From: Alistipes sp.
GTDB lineage: Bacteria; Bacteroidota; Bacteroidia; Bacteroidales; Rikenellaceae
Assembly (NCBI GenBank): GCA_017935185.1
Contig: JAGBIC010000002.1
Span: 1 to 64,000 of the forward strand
Length of the DNA stretch: 64,000 nucleotides
Direction of reading: 5' to 3'
Below, one piece after another: positions 9,453-17,144 of the stretch; position 1 is the first letter of the stretch, and every line of letters begins with the position of its first letter. Both the position numbers and the translations under genes were made by a program. The notes under the pieces were generated by a model that ran no database searches, had not been told where the DNA came from, and saw only the letters and a list, made by a program, of their open reading frames with translations.

Positions 9453-10721
9453 CTATTTTTCATAAACTATACGGCCATCAACCATCGTAAGACAGCACTC
9501 GCCCCACAAATGCCAACCCTCAAACGGGGTACTGCGCCCCTTTGATAGGAATGTGGCGGGATCGACATCGAACTCAGAATTGAGGTCGAATACCGCAATA
9601 TCGGCGCACTCGCCCTCATGCAGACCACCGCCGAGATTGAATATCTTGCGAGGAGATTCAGCCATCACCTCGACAGCCTTCTCGAGAGTTATCACACCCT
9701 CCTTAACCAAACGGCTGTATATTACCGCAAACGATGTTTCAAGGCCCACAACACCCATTGCGCTGCCGGCCAGCCCACGCGACTTCTCCTCGGCTGTATG
9801 AGGAGCATGGTCGGTAGCCACAACATCGATTGTTCCATCCTGCAAGCCTGCAACCAGAGCATCACGATCGGCAGCCGAACGGATGGGCGGATTCATCTTA
9901 AAACGTCCCTCCTCCTTGATATCCATATCACACATTGTAAGGTAGTGGGGGCCTGTCTCACAGGTAATCTTCACACCACGGCTCTTGGCCTCACGGATTA
10001 GCGCAACGCTCTCTTTTGTAGAGATATGGCAGACATGGTATCGACAACCTACCTGCTCGGCCAGAGCTATATCACGCTCAATCTGCTTCCACTCACTCTC
10101 CGAGCAGATACCCTTGTGACCATGAGCACTCGCATACTCTCCCTGATGGATATATCCTCCCTTGAGCAACTCGTTCACCTCGCAGTGTGCCGCTATTATA
10201 GCACCACACTCTTTGGCCTGCTGCATGGCCTCAAGCATGATATTGTCATTCTGCACACCGCTGCCGTCATCGGTAAATCCCGCCACGAAAGGCGCAAGTG
10301 CCTTAAAATCGACCACCTCGCGGCCATATCTCTCTCGGGTGATAGTGGCATAGGGCAGCACCTTGACCACTGCATCTTTCGAGATTATATCCAACTGCTG
10401 TTGCAGATTTCCCATATTATCGGGTGCAGGATTCAAATTGGGCATAGAACACACCATGGTAAACCCACCGTGAGCCGCTGCGGCTGTACCTGTCGCAATA
10501 GTCTCTTTGGCTGAGAATCCCGGCTCGCGCAGATGCACATGCAAATCCACCAAACCACTCATCACAACCAACCCTCGGCAATCAATAACCCTATCATCAG
10601 CACCCGCCTCAATCGAGGGAGCGATGCTTACTATCTTGCCGTCAGCCACCAGCACATCGGCAATTTCGCTCTTGCCGTCGTGCACCAGCATACCACCTTT
10701 TAGAATCACTTTCGCACTCAT
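9453..10721 (-). CDS. pyrC: Dihydroorotase
   Basis: Zinc amidohydrolase that cyclises carbamoyl aspartate to dihydroorotate. The metal ligand motif DLHVHLREPG follows the N-terminal strand, and CHIST, TGPHYL and the catalytic Asp in VVATDHAPHT are all present, as in the active class I bacterial enzyme. The ATG at 10721 (MSAKVILKGG) is chosen; an in-frame TTG at 10757 would put translation through a strong hairpin at 10755-10735 and gives an N-terminus unlike the family. First structural gene of the pyrC-carA-carB-pyrK-pyrD operon, 27 bases before carA. Confidence 0.95.
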   Translation of the reverse strand: MSAKVILKGGMLVHDGKSEIADVLVADGKIVSIAPSIEAGADDRVIDCRGLVVMSGLVDLHVHLREPGFSAKETIATGTAAAAHGGFTMVCSMPNLNPAPDNMGNLQQQLDIISKDAVVKVLPYATITRERYGREVVDFKALAPFVAGFTDDGSGVQNDNIMLEAMQQAKECGAIIAAHCEVNELLKGGYIHQGEYASAHGHKGICSESEWKQIERDIALAEQVGCRYHVCHISTKESVALIREAKSRGVKITCETGPHYLTMCDMDIKEEGRFKMNPPIRSAADRDALVAGLQDGTIDVVATDHAPHTAEEKSRGLAGSAMGVVGLETSFAVIYSRLVKEGVITLEKAVEVMAESPRKIFNLGGGLHEGECADIAVFDLNSEFDVDPATFLSKGRSTPFEGWHLWGECCLTMVDGRIVYEK

Positions 10722-10734
10722 ATATTCACAAAAA

Positions 10735-10755
10735 GGGCGACCAAAAAAGTCGCCC
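10735..10755 (-). terminator. Attenuator-like hairpin in front of pyrC
   Basis: On the minus strand, GGGCGAC, a 7-base loop TTTTTTG and GTCGCCC form a perfect 7-bp GC-rich stem followed by TTTTTG. This is the form of an intrinsic terminator, but it lies only 13 bases before the pyrC ATG and downstream of the probable pyr promoter. It therefore fits an attenuator controlling the whole pyr operon. The alternative is a hairpin that limits ribosome access to pyrC. Confidence 0.7.
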
Positions 10756-10763
10756 AAATATTA

Positions 10764-10874
10764 TCAATAAAAAACAGTATTAACGTCTTGCTGTGAAATT
10801 GAGAAACAATACCCCTGCTCTGTTGCACAAATGCAATCTGCCAACTCATGAGTTATGTAATCTCGCTTTCTCAT
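10764..10874 (-). CDS. Putative pyr operon leader peptide (36 aa)
   Basis: Small ORF too short for standard gene callers. ATG at 10874-10872 begins MRKRDYITHELADC and it ends ...DVNTVFY with tandem stops TGA TAA at 10766-10761. It starts about 20 bases after the -7 element at 10903-10896 and stops 8 bases before the hairpin at 10755-10735, so a ribosome at the stop would cover the 5' arm of the stem. The last codons lie in a U-rich stretch (GUUUUUUAUUG). This arrangement is the one known for E. coli pyrBI: a translated leader, U-rich pause region and terminator. The peptide sequence itself has no recognisable family; translation is inference. Confidence 0.5.
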   Translation of the reverse strand: MRKRDYITHELADCICATEQGYCFSISQQDVNTVFY

Positions 10875-10895
10875 ATTATCATCACTTCATCGGGG

Positions 10896-10903
10896 CAAAG
10901 ATA
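10896..10903 (-). promoter_or_regulatory. Probable promoter -7 element of pyr operon
   Basis: TATCTTTG followed by CCC on the minus strand, an exact match to the Bacteroidota -7 consensus TAnnTTTG. The -33 element is not clear at the expected distance. A transcript from here would carry a leader of roughly 170 bases containing the 36-codon ORF and hairpin before pyrC. Confidence 0.65.
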
Positions 10904-10984
10904 AGCAAAATTCTCGCAAAAACCGCACTTAAGCACCATTTTTTCATCATTTTTTTCAATTATCGGAAATTGCCTTGTCTCCTA

Positions 10985-13900
10985 TCAGAAAACAACCCTT
11001 ACACCCAACTGCATATGCCATCTTGATAGCAAATCATCGGGAGTAAGCTGGCCGCTGGTGAATCGATATACAGGCTCGCCATCCTCAAGGGCAGCAACGG
11101 TCACAGGCTGCATACGCCCTCCTCCGACATTGTAACGCATACCCCAATGGCGACAAATCATGTTACCCAAATTCATGATATCTATCGACAACTCAATTTT
11201 GCGCGACGAAGCTGTCCCAAAATAGAATCCATGCGCCAAATGCAGGTCGATAGAGTGCTCCACAGGAGCCTGCATGGCATTACGCTCGGCAAACGAGCCG
11301 CGATTCTTTCGCAGATAACGATTCTGCTCAATATATTCATTCCACTTCTGCGCCGAGCCACCATCGGCAAAACGCATCTGTGCCAAATCGGCCTCGGTGG
11401 GGATATACATCAGGGTTGAGCCAAACACACCATCGCCATTAAAATCCACAGTCTCGCCAAAACACAACGAATAGCGCTGTCCCGAAGTTAGCTGATAAAC
11501 CAACGAAGCAGAGACATCGAACAATGGGGCATAACGCTTGGCATAGGTCGCCACAAAACTCACTTTATGCGGAATATCATACGATGATACCGACAACGGC
11601 AGGTTGTTCAAATCAAGGCCATAAGTACGATTCCAATTACTTGATGACGATGTAGAGGGCACATCACACACCGAATAGGCTCGGCTGAAGATATATGACG
11701 CCGCAAGCGACAATCCGAAATCAAAGCTCTTCGACACATTACCGGCGACAGAATAAGAGTAGCCCTTTGAGGTATTGTCGAGATAATATACAGCCGAATA
11801 GTCTTTAATACTCTTCTCAAATTTTGGCACAGCACCATTTGCCCCGACAGCATACACCTCTTCACCCGTTGGTTCGATGGCAATATTGCGGAAAACCGCA
11901 TTATGCAGGGTCTTTGTATACAGCACTTCCACACCGACATTCCATCCATCACGAGTGGCTATCTCGGCCGAGATATTTGCCTTGAAATTTTGCGGATAAC
12001 GGAACTTGCTATTCATAGCATTGAGCATCTGGGTGGTATTCGACATTGTGGTAGGCGATGGAGTTGATGTGAACTGCGCCGCCGATTCAACAATCTCGCC
12101 ACCTTCACTACGTCCCACAAGGCGCAAACCCTTTTGCTCGACACCCGTATTTGAGTAGTTATTCACCACCCACACAAAAGGCACTTGGCCCGTAAAAATA
12201 CCTGCACCGCCATCCACCATCAAACGGCTATCCCCATACGCTTTACTCCACGAGAAACCCACACGAGGCGAGAGCAGCAGCTGCGCCTGCGGCACATCAC
12301 CGATACGGACATTGTATTTTGAAGCTATACCACGTGCATTAAACTCCTCATTGGGGGTTGGGGTGTTGAATATCAACGGCAGGGTGGCACGCAAACCATA
12401 CATAAGTTGAAATCCGCCCCCCAGCTGTCAACTGTCCTGAGCATAAAAATTCAACTCCGAAGCTTTGAAACGAGGCCCCCATGTTGTTGTTCCCGTAACC
12501 GCAGGGTCGGTATAGTTATACTCATACATGGCTGCCATATCACGCTCAAACTCCTCTATCGAGTTATAGGTATATGTACCATAAGCATTGGCGATATATT
12601 GGTTATGGATATTATACAACTCATGATGCATACCGAACATCAGCGAATGTGCGCCCAAATCGACAATCAAATCATCGCTCAAGGTGACAACATTCTGCTT
12701 GAGGTTATTCACACCGGCATATCGGTTGTTGCCAATATTTACCGTCACGCCCTTATTTTTTCCCGTATTTTTAATTATCACACTCGGCAACGCCCCCACA
12801 ATATCAGGCTCACGCCCATCCCCCACACGAGAGTATCCCACACGCAAGGTGTTGTGTATTTTATCCGTAAGGCGCGACTCGAGCGAAAGTCCCAAATAGT
12901 GAGCATTACTGTAATTGGCATATCCCGAGCCGTTGAACATAAATGAGTTGAGCGAATTGGCATACTCCTCGGCTCGAGCATCCAGATAGCTGTAACTCAA
13001 AGACAAATTATGCCTAGTGTTTATATTCCAATCGAGATTCGCCAGCAGCGAAGCCGACTTCTGCTGCACATCACGACGGCCGACACCTCCGCCATCATAT
13101 CCCGTAAGCGTTTTGTAACGTGCTGAAATGCGGCTCAAATCATCTTTATCGATATTCACACCCTCATATCCCAAATAATACGACGATGGCGATGTGTTCA
13201 GATTATACTCTCCGCTGACAAAGAAGAATAGTTTATTCTTGACAATAGGCCCGCCAAACGTAAAACCATGAGTTCGCGCTGCCTGGTCTTGCAACTTTGT
13301 TCTCTCCTGCAAATCACGCCCGGGTGTTGTACCATAAAAATCCTGATTGTGATAATAAGTGTATGCCGTACCTTTAAAATTATTTGTACCCGATTTTGTA
13401 ATGGCGTTTACCGCACCACCGCCGAAGCCACTCATGCGCACATCATACGAAGCCACAACCACCTCAAGTTGCTCGATAGCATCCAGCGCCACGGGATTAG
13501 CATTCGACAAACCGCCATTTGTTCCCGATGACGACAAGCCGTACATATCGTTATTGGCCATTCCGTTAATCATAAATGTATTATAACGGCTTGCCACTCC
13601 GCCATACGACACTCCGCCACCTTTTTGCACCACCGCCTGTGGGGTCAATCGCACCACATCATACAACGAACGCGACACAGTCGGCATCTGCGAAATGAGT
13701 GACTCGTTATACTTTTCGCCAACAGCACCGGAACTGCCTCGGCGACCCACCACAGCAACAGGCTCGATAGAAGTGTTTGATTTCAGAATAATATTCTCGG
13801 TACGAACATCGCCGACACGCAACGCCAAAGATTCAATCCCCGAAGGCTGATATCCAACGTAGCTTACCTCCAGACGGTAATTTTCGGCAGGACGTATACC

Positions 13901-14101
13901 ATGAATGGCATAATAACCTTCTGCATCGGTATATACAGCGTAAGTTCTGCCCGACTCGGGATGCAGGAGCACCACCGTGGCTCCCACCAAAGTTTCATCA
14001 GATGAATTTTTCACGACACCTCGCAGAGATGAGGTTGTGATTTGAGCCACGACACCACCGAGGCTCATGACTGCAATTAGCAGACAAAACAGTTTCTTCA
14101 T
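10985..14101 (-). pseudogene. TonB-dependent receptor (Oar-like), broken by an in-frame TGA
   Basis: Outer membrane receptor of about 1038 residues if read through. The N-terminal part (14101-12428) has a signal peptide, a carboxypeptidase-like regulatory domain (STSSLRGVVKN-type repeat, about residues 23-110), then the plug (SRYNTFMINGMANNDMYG) and the first barrel strands. The C-terminal part (12403-10985) is the rest of the barrel. A single TGA at 12430-12428 separates them in the same frame: YAQDS-stop-QLGGGFQ. YAQDSW is the common form in this family, so TGG changed to TGA is the likely event. No other lesion is seen. Substrate unknown. It could be a recent pseudogene, an assembly error, or two pieces that do not assemble; readthrough is less likely. 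Confidence 0.85.
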
Positions 14102-14183
14102 TACATTATTTTTGGGGCACCTATTTACGGTGCAAGTTCAACCTATGATTGCCTTTGCGACATTTAGTCAGCTACAATCGTGG

Positions 14184-14191
14184 CAAATATA
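14184..14191 (-). promoter_or_regulatory. Promoter -7 element of TonB receptor gene
   Basis: TATATTTG followed by CC on the minus strand, matching TAnnTTTG, about 83 bases before the receptor ATG. Divergent from the DedA promoter 13 bases away; no clear -33 match. Confidence 0.55.
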
Positions 14192-14203
14192 GTAAAAAAA
14201 CAT

Positions 14204-14211
14204 TATTTTTG
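14204..14211 (+). promoter_or_regulatory. Promoter -7 element of DedA gene
   Basis: TATTTTTG followed by C, matching TAnnTTTG, 19 bases before the ATG at 14230; a short leader supports that ATG over the in-frame one at 14149, which lies upstream of the promoter. Confidence 0.6.
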
Positions 14212-14229
14212 CACATCATTTATTTCAAG

Positions 14230-14691
14230 ATGGATGCCATAGCACAATTTTTTATCGATTGGGGATATATCGGCCTCTTTTTGTCGGCCTTTTTGGCCGG
14301 CAGCATCGTTCCGTTCAGCTCCGAAGTGGTTCTCACCATATTGGTGCAGATGGGCGCCGACCCCACATTGTGCCTAATATCGGCATCGGTAGGCAACACC
14401 CTCGGCGGCTTGGTCTGCTACTGGCTTGGATGGCTCGGCAACATGGAGTGGATAGAGCGCTGGCTCAAAATCGACAAGCAAAAGATGGACAAAGTCTCAA
14501 AATTTGCGAAAAAATATGGCGCATGGATGGGATTTTTCGGCGTGCTGCCATGGGTGGGCGAGGTGATTATCGTACTACTCGGATTGATGCGCAGCAATAT
14601 ATGGATTACCACCACAACCATGTTTATCGGCAAATTTATCCGCTACCTGCTCATGTTGCTTGCATTGCAGGGTGTCAATACTTTATTTTAA
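14230..14691 (+). CDS. DedA/YqaA family membrane protein
   Basis: Small inner membrane protein of the DedA (SNARE-associated) superfamily, YqaA branch; relatives are linked to lipid carrier recycling and envelope homeostasis, but the exact substrate of this branch is not settled. The 153-residue protein has a hydrophobic N-terminal re-entrant region (GYIGLFLSAFLAGSIVPFSSEVV), the family glycine-rich stretch (SVGNTLGGLVCYWLGW) and a later motif KYGAWMGFFGVLPWVGE with the conserved G and P. The ATG at 14230 follows directly after a -7 element. It stands alone between a divergent receptor gene and the DUF3575 operon. Confidence 0.85.
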   Translation: MDAIAQFFIDWGYIGLFLSAFLAGSIVPFSSEVVLTILVQMGADPTLCLISASVGNTLGGLVCYWLGWLGNMEWIERWLKIDKQKMDKVSKFAKKYGAWMGFFGVLPWVGEVIIVLLGLMRSNIWITTTTMFIGKFIRYLLMLLALQGVNTLF

Positions 14692-14833
14692 TATAATCAC
14701 AATACTTCGCAAAGTCGTTTGCGTATTACACCAACACCCAAAATCTCTGCTACACCACATTTTTCTGCCAAAAAACCAATTTTGGTGCAAAGTTTGATTA
14801 TTGCCGTGTGTATTAACTGGCAATCTTCAAATT

Positions 14834-15406
14834 ATGAGAAAATTTCTACTTATTACGTTGGCTTTGGCCACATTTACCGTAAAGAGCAATGCTCAATCGG
14901 TTGGTATCAAGACAAATCTGGTACATTGGGCAACAGTATCGCCCAACTTGGGTATTGAGATAGGATTGGGTGGACAGACCACTCTCGACATCTCGGCAGG
15001 ATTCAACCCCTTTACATTCTCCGACAACCGCAAATGGAAACATTGGCTTGTTCAGCCTGAATTCCGCTGGTGGACATGCGAGAGGTTCAATGGCCACTTC
15101 CTCGGCGTACATATGCTCGGCGGAGGGTTCAACGTGGGCAATGTATCGTTCTTCCCCTTCAGTATTTGGGATGGCTTGAAAGATTATCGCTACAAAGGAC
15201 ATGCATTGGGAGCAGGCCTAGCCTATGGCTATGCATGGATGCTGGGTAAACATTGGAATCTGGAGGCCGAAATAGGAGTAGGCTATGCACATGCATGGTA
15301 CGACCAATACGATTGTGCCGACTGCGGAGATAAAATCCTCGACAACGGCAACAAAAACTACTGGGGTATAACAAAATTGGCAATCTCATTCGTCTATCTT
15401 TTCTAA
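14834..15406 (+). CDS. DUF3575 family outer membrane protein
   Basis: Secreted protein of about 190 residues with a signal peptide (MRKFLLITLALATFTVKSNAQ), matching DUF3575, a Bacteroidales family found beside minor-fimbria and OmpA-like genes. The mature part is rich in aromatic residues in alternating patterns (WLVQPEFRWWTCERF, GAGLAYGYAWML, AISFVYLF), which suggests a small beta-barrel in the outer membrane. The ATG at 14834 is preferred to an in-frame start at 14801 because it gives a clean signal peptide. It is 11 bases before the DUF3868 gene and surely cotranscribed with it. Precise function unknown. Confidence 0.8.
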   Translation: MRKFLLITLALATFTVKSNAQSVGIKTNLVHWATVSPNLGIEIGLGGQTTLDISAGFNPFTFSDNRKWKHWLVQPEFRWWTCERFNGHFLGVHMLGGGFNVGNVSFFPFSIWDGLKDYRYKGHALGAGLAYGYAWMLGKHWNLEAEIGVGYAHAWYDQYDCADCGDKILDNGNKNYWGITKLAISFVYLF

Positions 15407-15417
15407 AAAATACTACC

Positions 15418-16887
15418 ATGAAAAATCTTGCAAAATATATTTTCGCTGCTTGCGCTATAATGCTATCAATCAACCACTCGCAGGCGCAAGGCGTGACCAC
15501 GGAAAACGGGGTAGGGGTAAACAACATCAATATGCAGCAGGCTGCATCACGCCTTAACGTCGATATGATTTTCGACATCAGCGACTTAAAGGTGCGCTCA
15601 AATCGTTCATTGAAAATCACTCCCGTAGTAAGCAACGGAAGCGAGATGATACAACTCCCGTCGGTTATCGTTGAAGGACGTCGTCGCAATATGATGTACC
15701 GCAGATCCGAAATTCCATCTTCGGACTTCCACATCCGCCGCCACAACCACAAGGAGCAGATATTCGAGTATGACTACGATATTGCTTTCGAGTCGTGGAT
15801 GAATAATTCCGAGCTTATTTTACGCGAAGAGTGGTGCGAGTGCCACAATGAGCCTATCAGCGAAGAGTTTATCGCCATCGCCGAGCTATCGCAGCCACAG
15901 CAAACGCAACCTGCTGCAAACACAGCAGGCGCAACAACTCCCGCCACCGTCGGCAAACCCAAAATGGCTTATGCCTTATCGCCATCAAAGGATGAGTTGG
16001 CTGCCACGCAAAATATATCCGGCATACATTTCCGCGTAAACAGCAGCACAATAGAGCCTTCGTTTATGAACAACGCGCAAGCCATCGCCGCCATGCACGA
16101 AATGCTTGCCGCCCACAGTAACGACATCAACGCAATTCATCTGATGGGATACGCCTCTCCCGAAGGCCCATATAATTTCAACAAAGAGCTGGCAGCAAAA
16201 CGCGCCGAAGCAATCAAGAACCATATAGCGACACAAATGCCTGCTTTAGCCGGTAAAATTGCCACCGACTCGGCTCCCACAAATTGGGAGGCACTGAAAA
16301 AGATGCTTAACGATAGTTACATAAGCAACTATCTGAAAATCATAGCTATAATCGACGACAATACCATAAAACCAGCCGACAAGAACAACGAAATACGCCG
16401 CCAATACCCTGTGGAGTATCAATTTATGCTTGACTCATGGTATCCGAAATTGCGTGTGACCGACATCACCATCGACAGCCCGACACAAAAAAAGAGCGTC
16501 GAGCAGATAAAGCAGGCAATACGCACCAATCCATCCGACCTATCGCTTGACGATATTTATCTTGTGGCGCTCACATACGAAAAGGGTAGTAAAGAGTGGA
16601 ATGAGATTATGATTATCGCTGTTCAGACCTACCCGCAATCACCCGAGGCACGTGTTAATGCAGCCAACGTAGCTATGGCCAACGGCGATTATACGCAGGC
16701 AGCAAACTACCTTCAGGGGTTACCCGCCGACATGCCCGAAGCGATGAACTCAAGAGGCATACTCGCCATGTCGCAAGGTGATTATACAAAGGCCATGACA
16801 CTCTTCCAGCAGGCAGAAAAGGCAGGGGTAAGCGAAGCATCCTACAACATCACTTTGCTCAAAGAGTTGATGTCGCTGGCCAAATAA
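15418..16887 (+). CDS. DUF3868 / OmpA-like / TPR envelope protein
   Basis: Exported protein of 489 residues. Order of parts: signal peptide (to about residue 23, HSQAQ), a DUF3868-type domain (about 30-165), a low-complexity Gln/Ala/Thr linker (about 160-185), an OmpA-like domain with IHLMGYASPEGP and NKELAAKRAEAIKNHI (about 205-300), and TPR-like repeats at the C-terminus (ANGDYTQAANYLQ, SQGDYTKAMTLFQ). OmpA-like domains usually bind peptidoglycan; in Bacteroidales these DUF3575-DUF3868 pairs often occur with Mfa/Fim-type fimbria genes, and an anchor or assembly role is inferred. No fimbrillin gene is present in this operon. Confidence 0.8.
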   Translation: MKNLAKYIFAACAIMLSINHSQAQGVTTENGVGVNNINMQQAASRLNVDMIFDISDLKVRSNRSLKITPVVSNGSEMIQLPSVIVEGRRRNMMYRRSEIPSSDFHIRRHNHKEQIFEYDYDIAFESWMNNSELILREEWCECHNEPISEEFIAIAELSQPQQTQPAANTAGATTPATVGKPKMAYALSPSKDELAATQNISGIHFRVNSSTIEPSFMNNAQAIAAMHEMLAAHSNDINAIHLMGYASPEGPYNFNKELAAKRAEAIKNHIATQMPALAGKIATDSAPTNWEALKKMLNDSYISNYLKIIAIIDDNTIKPADKNNEIRRQYPVEYQFMLDSWYPKLRVTDITIDSPTQKKSVEQIKQAIRTNPSDLSLDDIYLVALTYEKGSKEWNEIMIIAVQTYPQSPEARVNAANVAMANGDYTQAANYLQGLPADMPEAMNSRGILAMSQGDYTKAMTLFQQAEKAGVSEASYNITLLKELMSLAK

Positions 16888-16913
16888 TCCCCTTTCCGTA
16901 AAACGCCACAACT

Positions 16914-17096
16914 ATGTACAAAAACAAAAGGTTGATACACAAAATAGTTGTCATCTCGGCAATATTGGCAACAACTTCATTATATGGCTGCCTGGATGAT
17001 GAGAACGAGTGTTATCCACGCGATTATTCCGACCTTGAAAGGGTAGAGTTCGACACCACGCCCGATAGCTCCGCATCCAGAGGGCGGGCTGAATAA
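16914..17096 (+). CDS. Small lipoprotein
   Basis: A 60-residue protein with an N-terminal hydrophobic stretch and a lipobox ending in TTSLYGC, followed by a very acidic, Cys- and Asp-rich tail (CLDDENECYPRDYSDLERVEFD). It lies 26 bases after the DUF3868 gene and just before a terminator, so it belongs to that operon. In related loci this place is often held by a larger Mfa2/FimB-type anchor lipoprotein; this could be a truncated remnant or a genuine small lipoprotein. No family recognised. Confidence 0.6.
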   Translation: MYKNKRLIHKIVVISAILATTSLYGCLDDENECYPRDYSDLERVEFDTTPDSSASRGRAE

Positions 17097-17135
17097 ACAA
17101 AAACGTCTGCTACAACTTTGTAACAGACGTTTTTC
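17097..17135. terminator. Bidirectional terminator
   Basis: Strong hairpin AACGTCTG-CTACA / TGTAA-CAGACGTT with A-run and T-run on either side; ends both the small-lipoprotein operon (rightward) and the GH127 gene (leftward). Confidence 0.9.
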
Positions 17136-17144
17136 TTGTATAAG

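Noticed and set aside
10735..10755. Hairpin as the terminator of the upstream TonB receptor gene
   Set aside because: It lies about 230 bases past that gene's stop and downstream of a consensus promoter, just before pyrC, so an attenuator fits better; not fully excluded.
12428..12430. TGA read as Trp (genetic code change)
   Set aside because: TGA is used as a normal stop elsewhere, for example at the lptG-fmt overlap (30481-30483), and other interrupted genes carry TAA and TAG.
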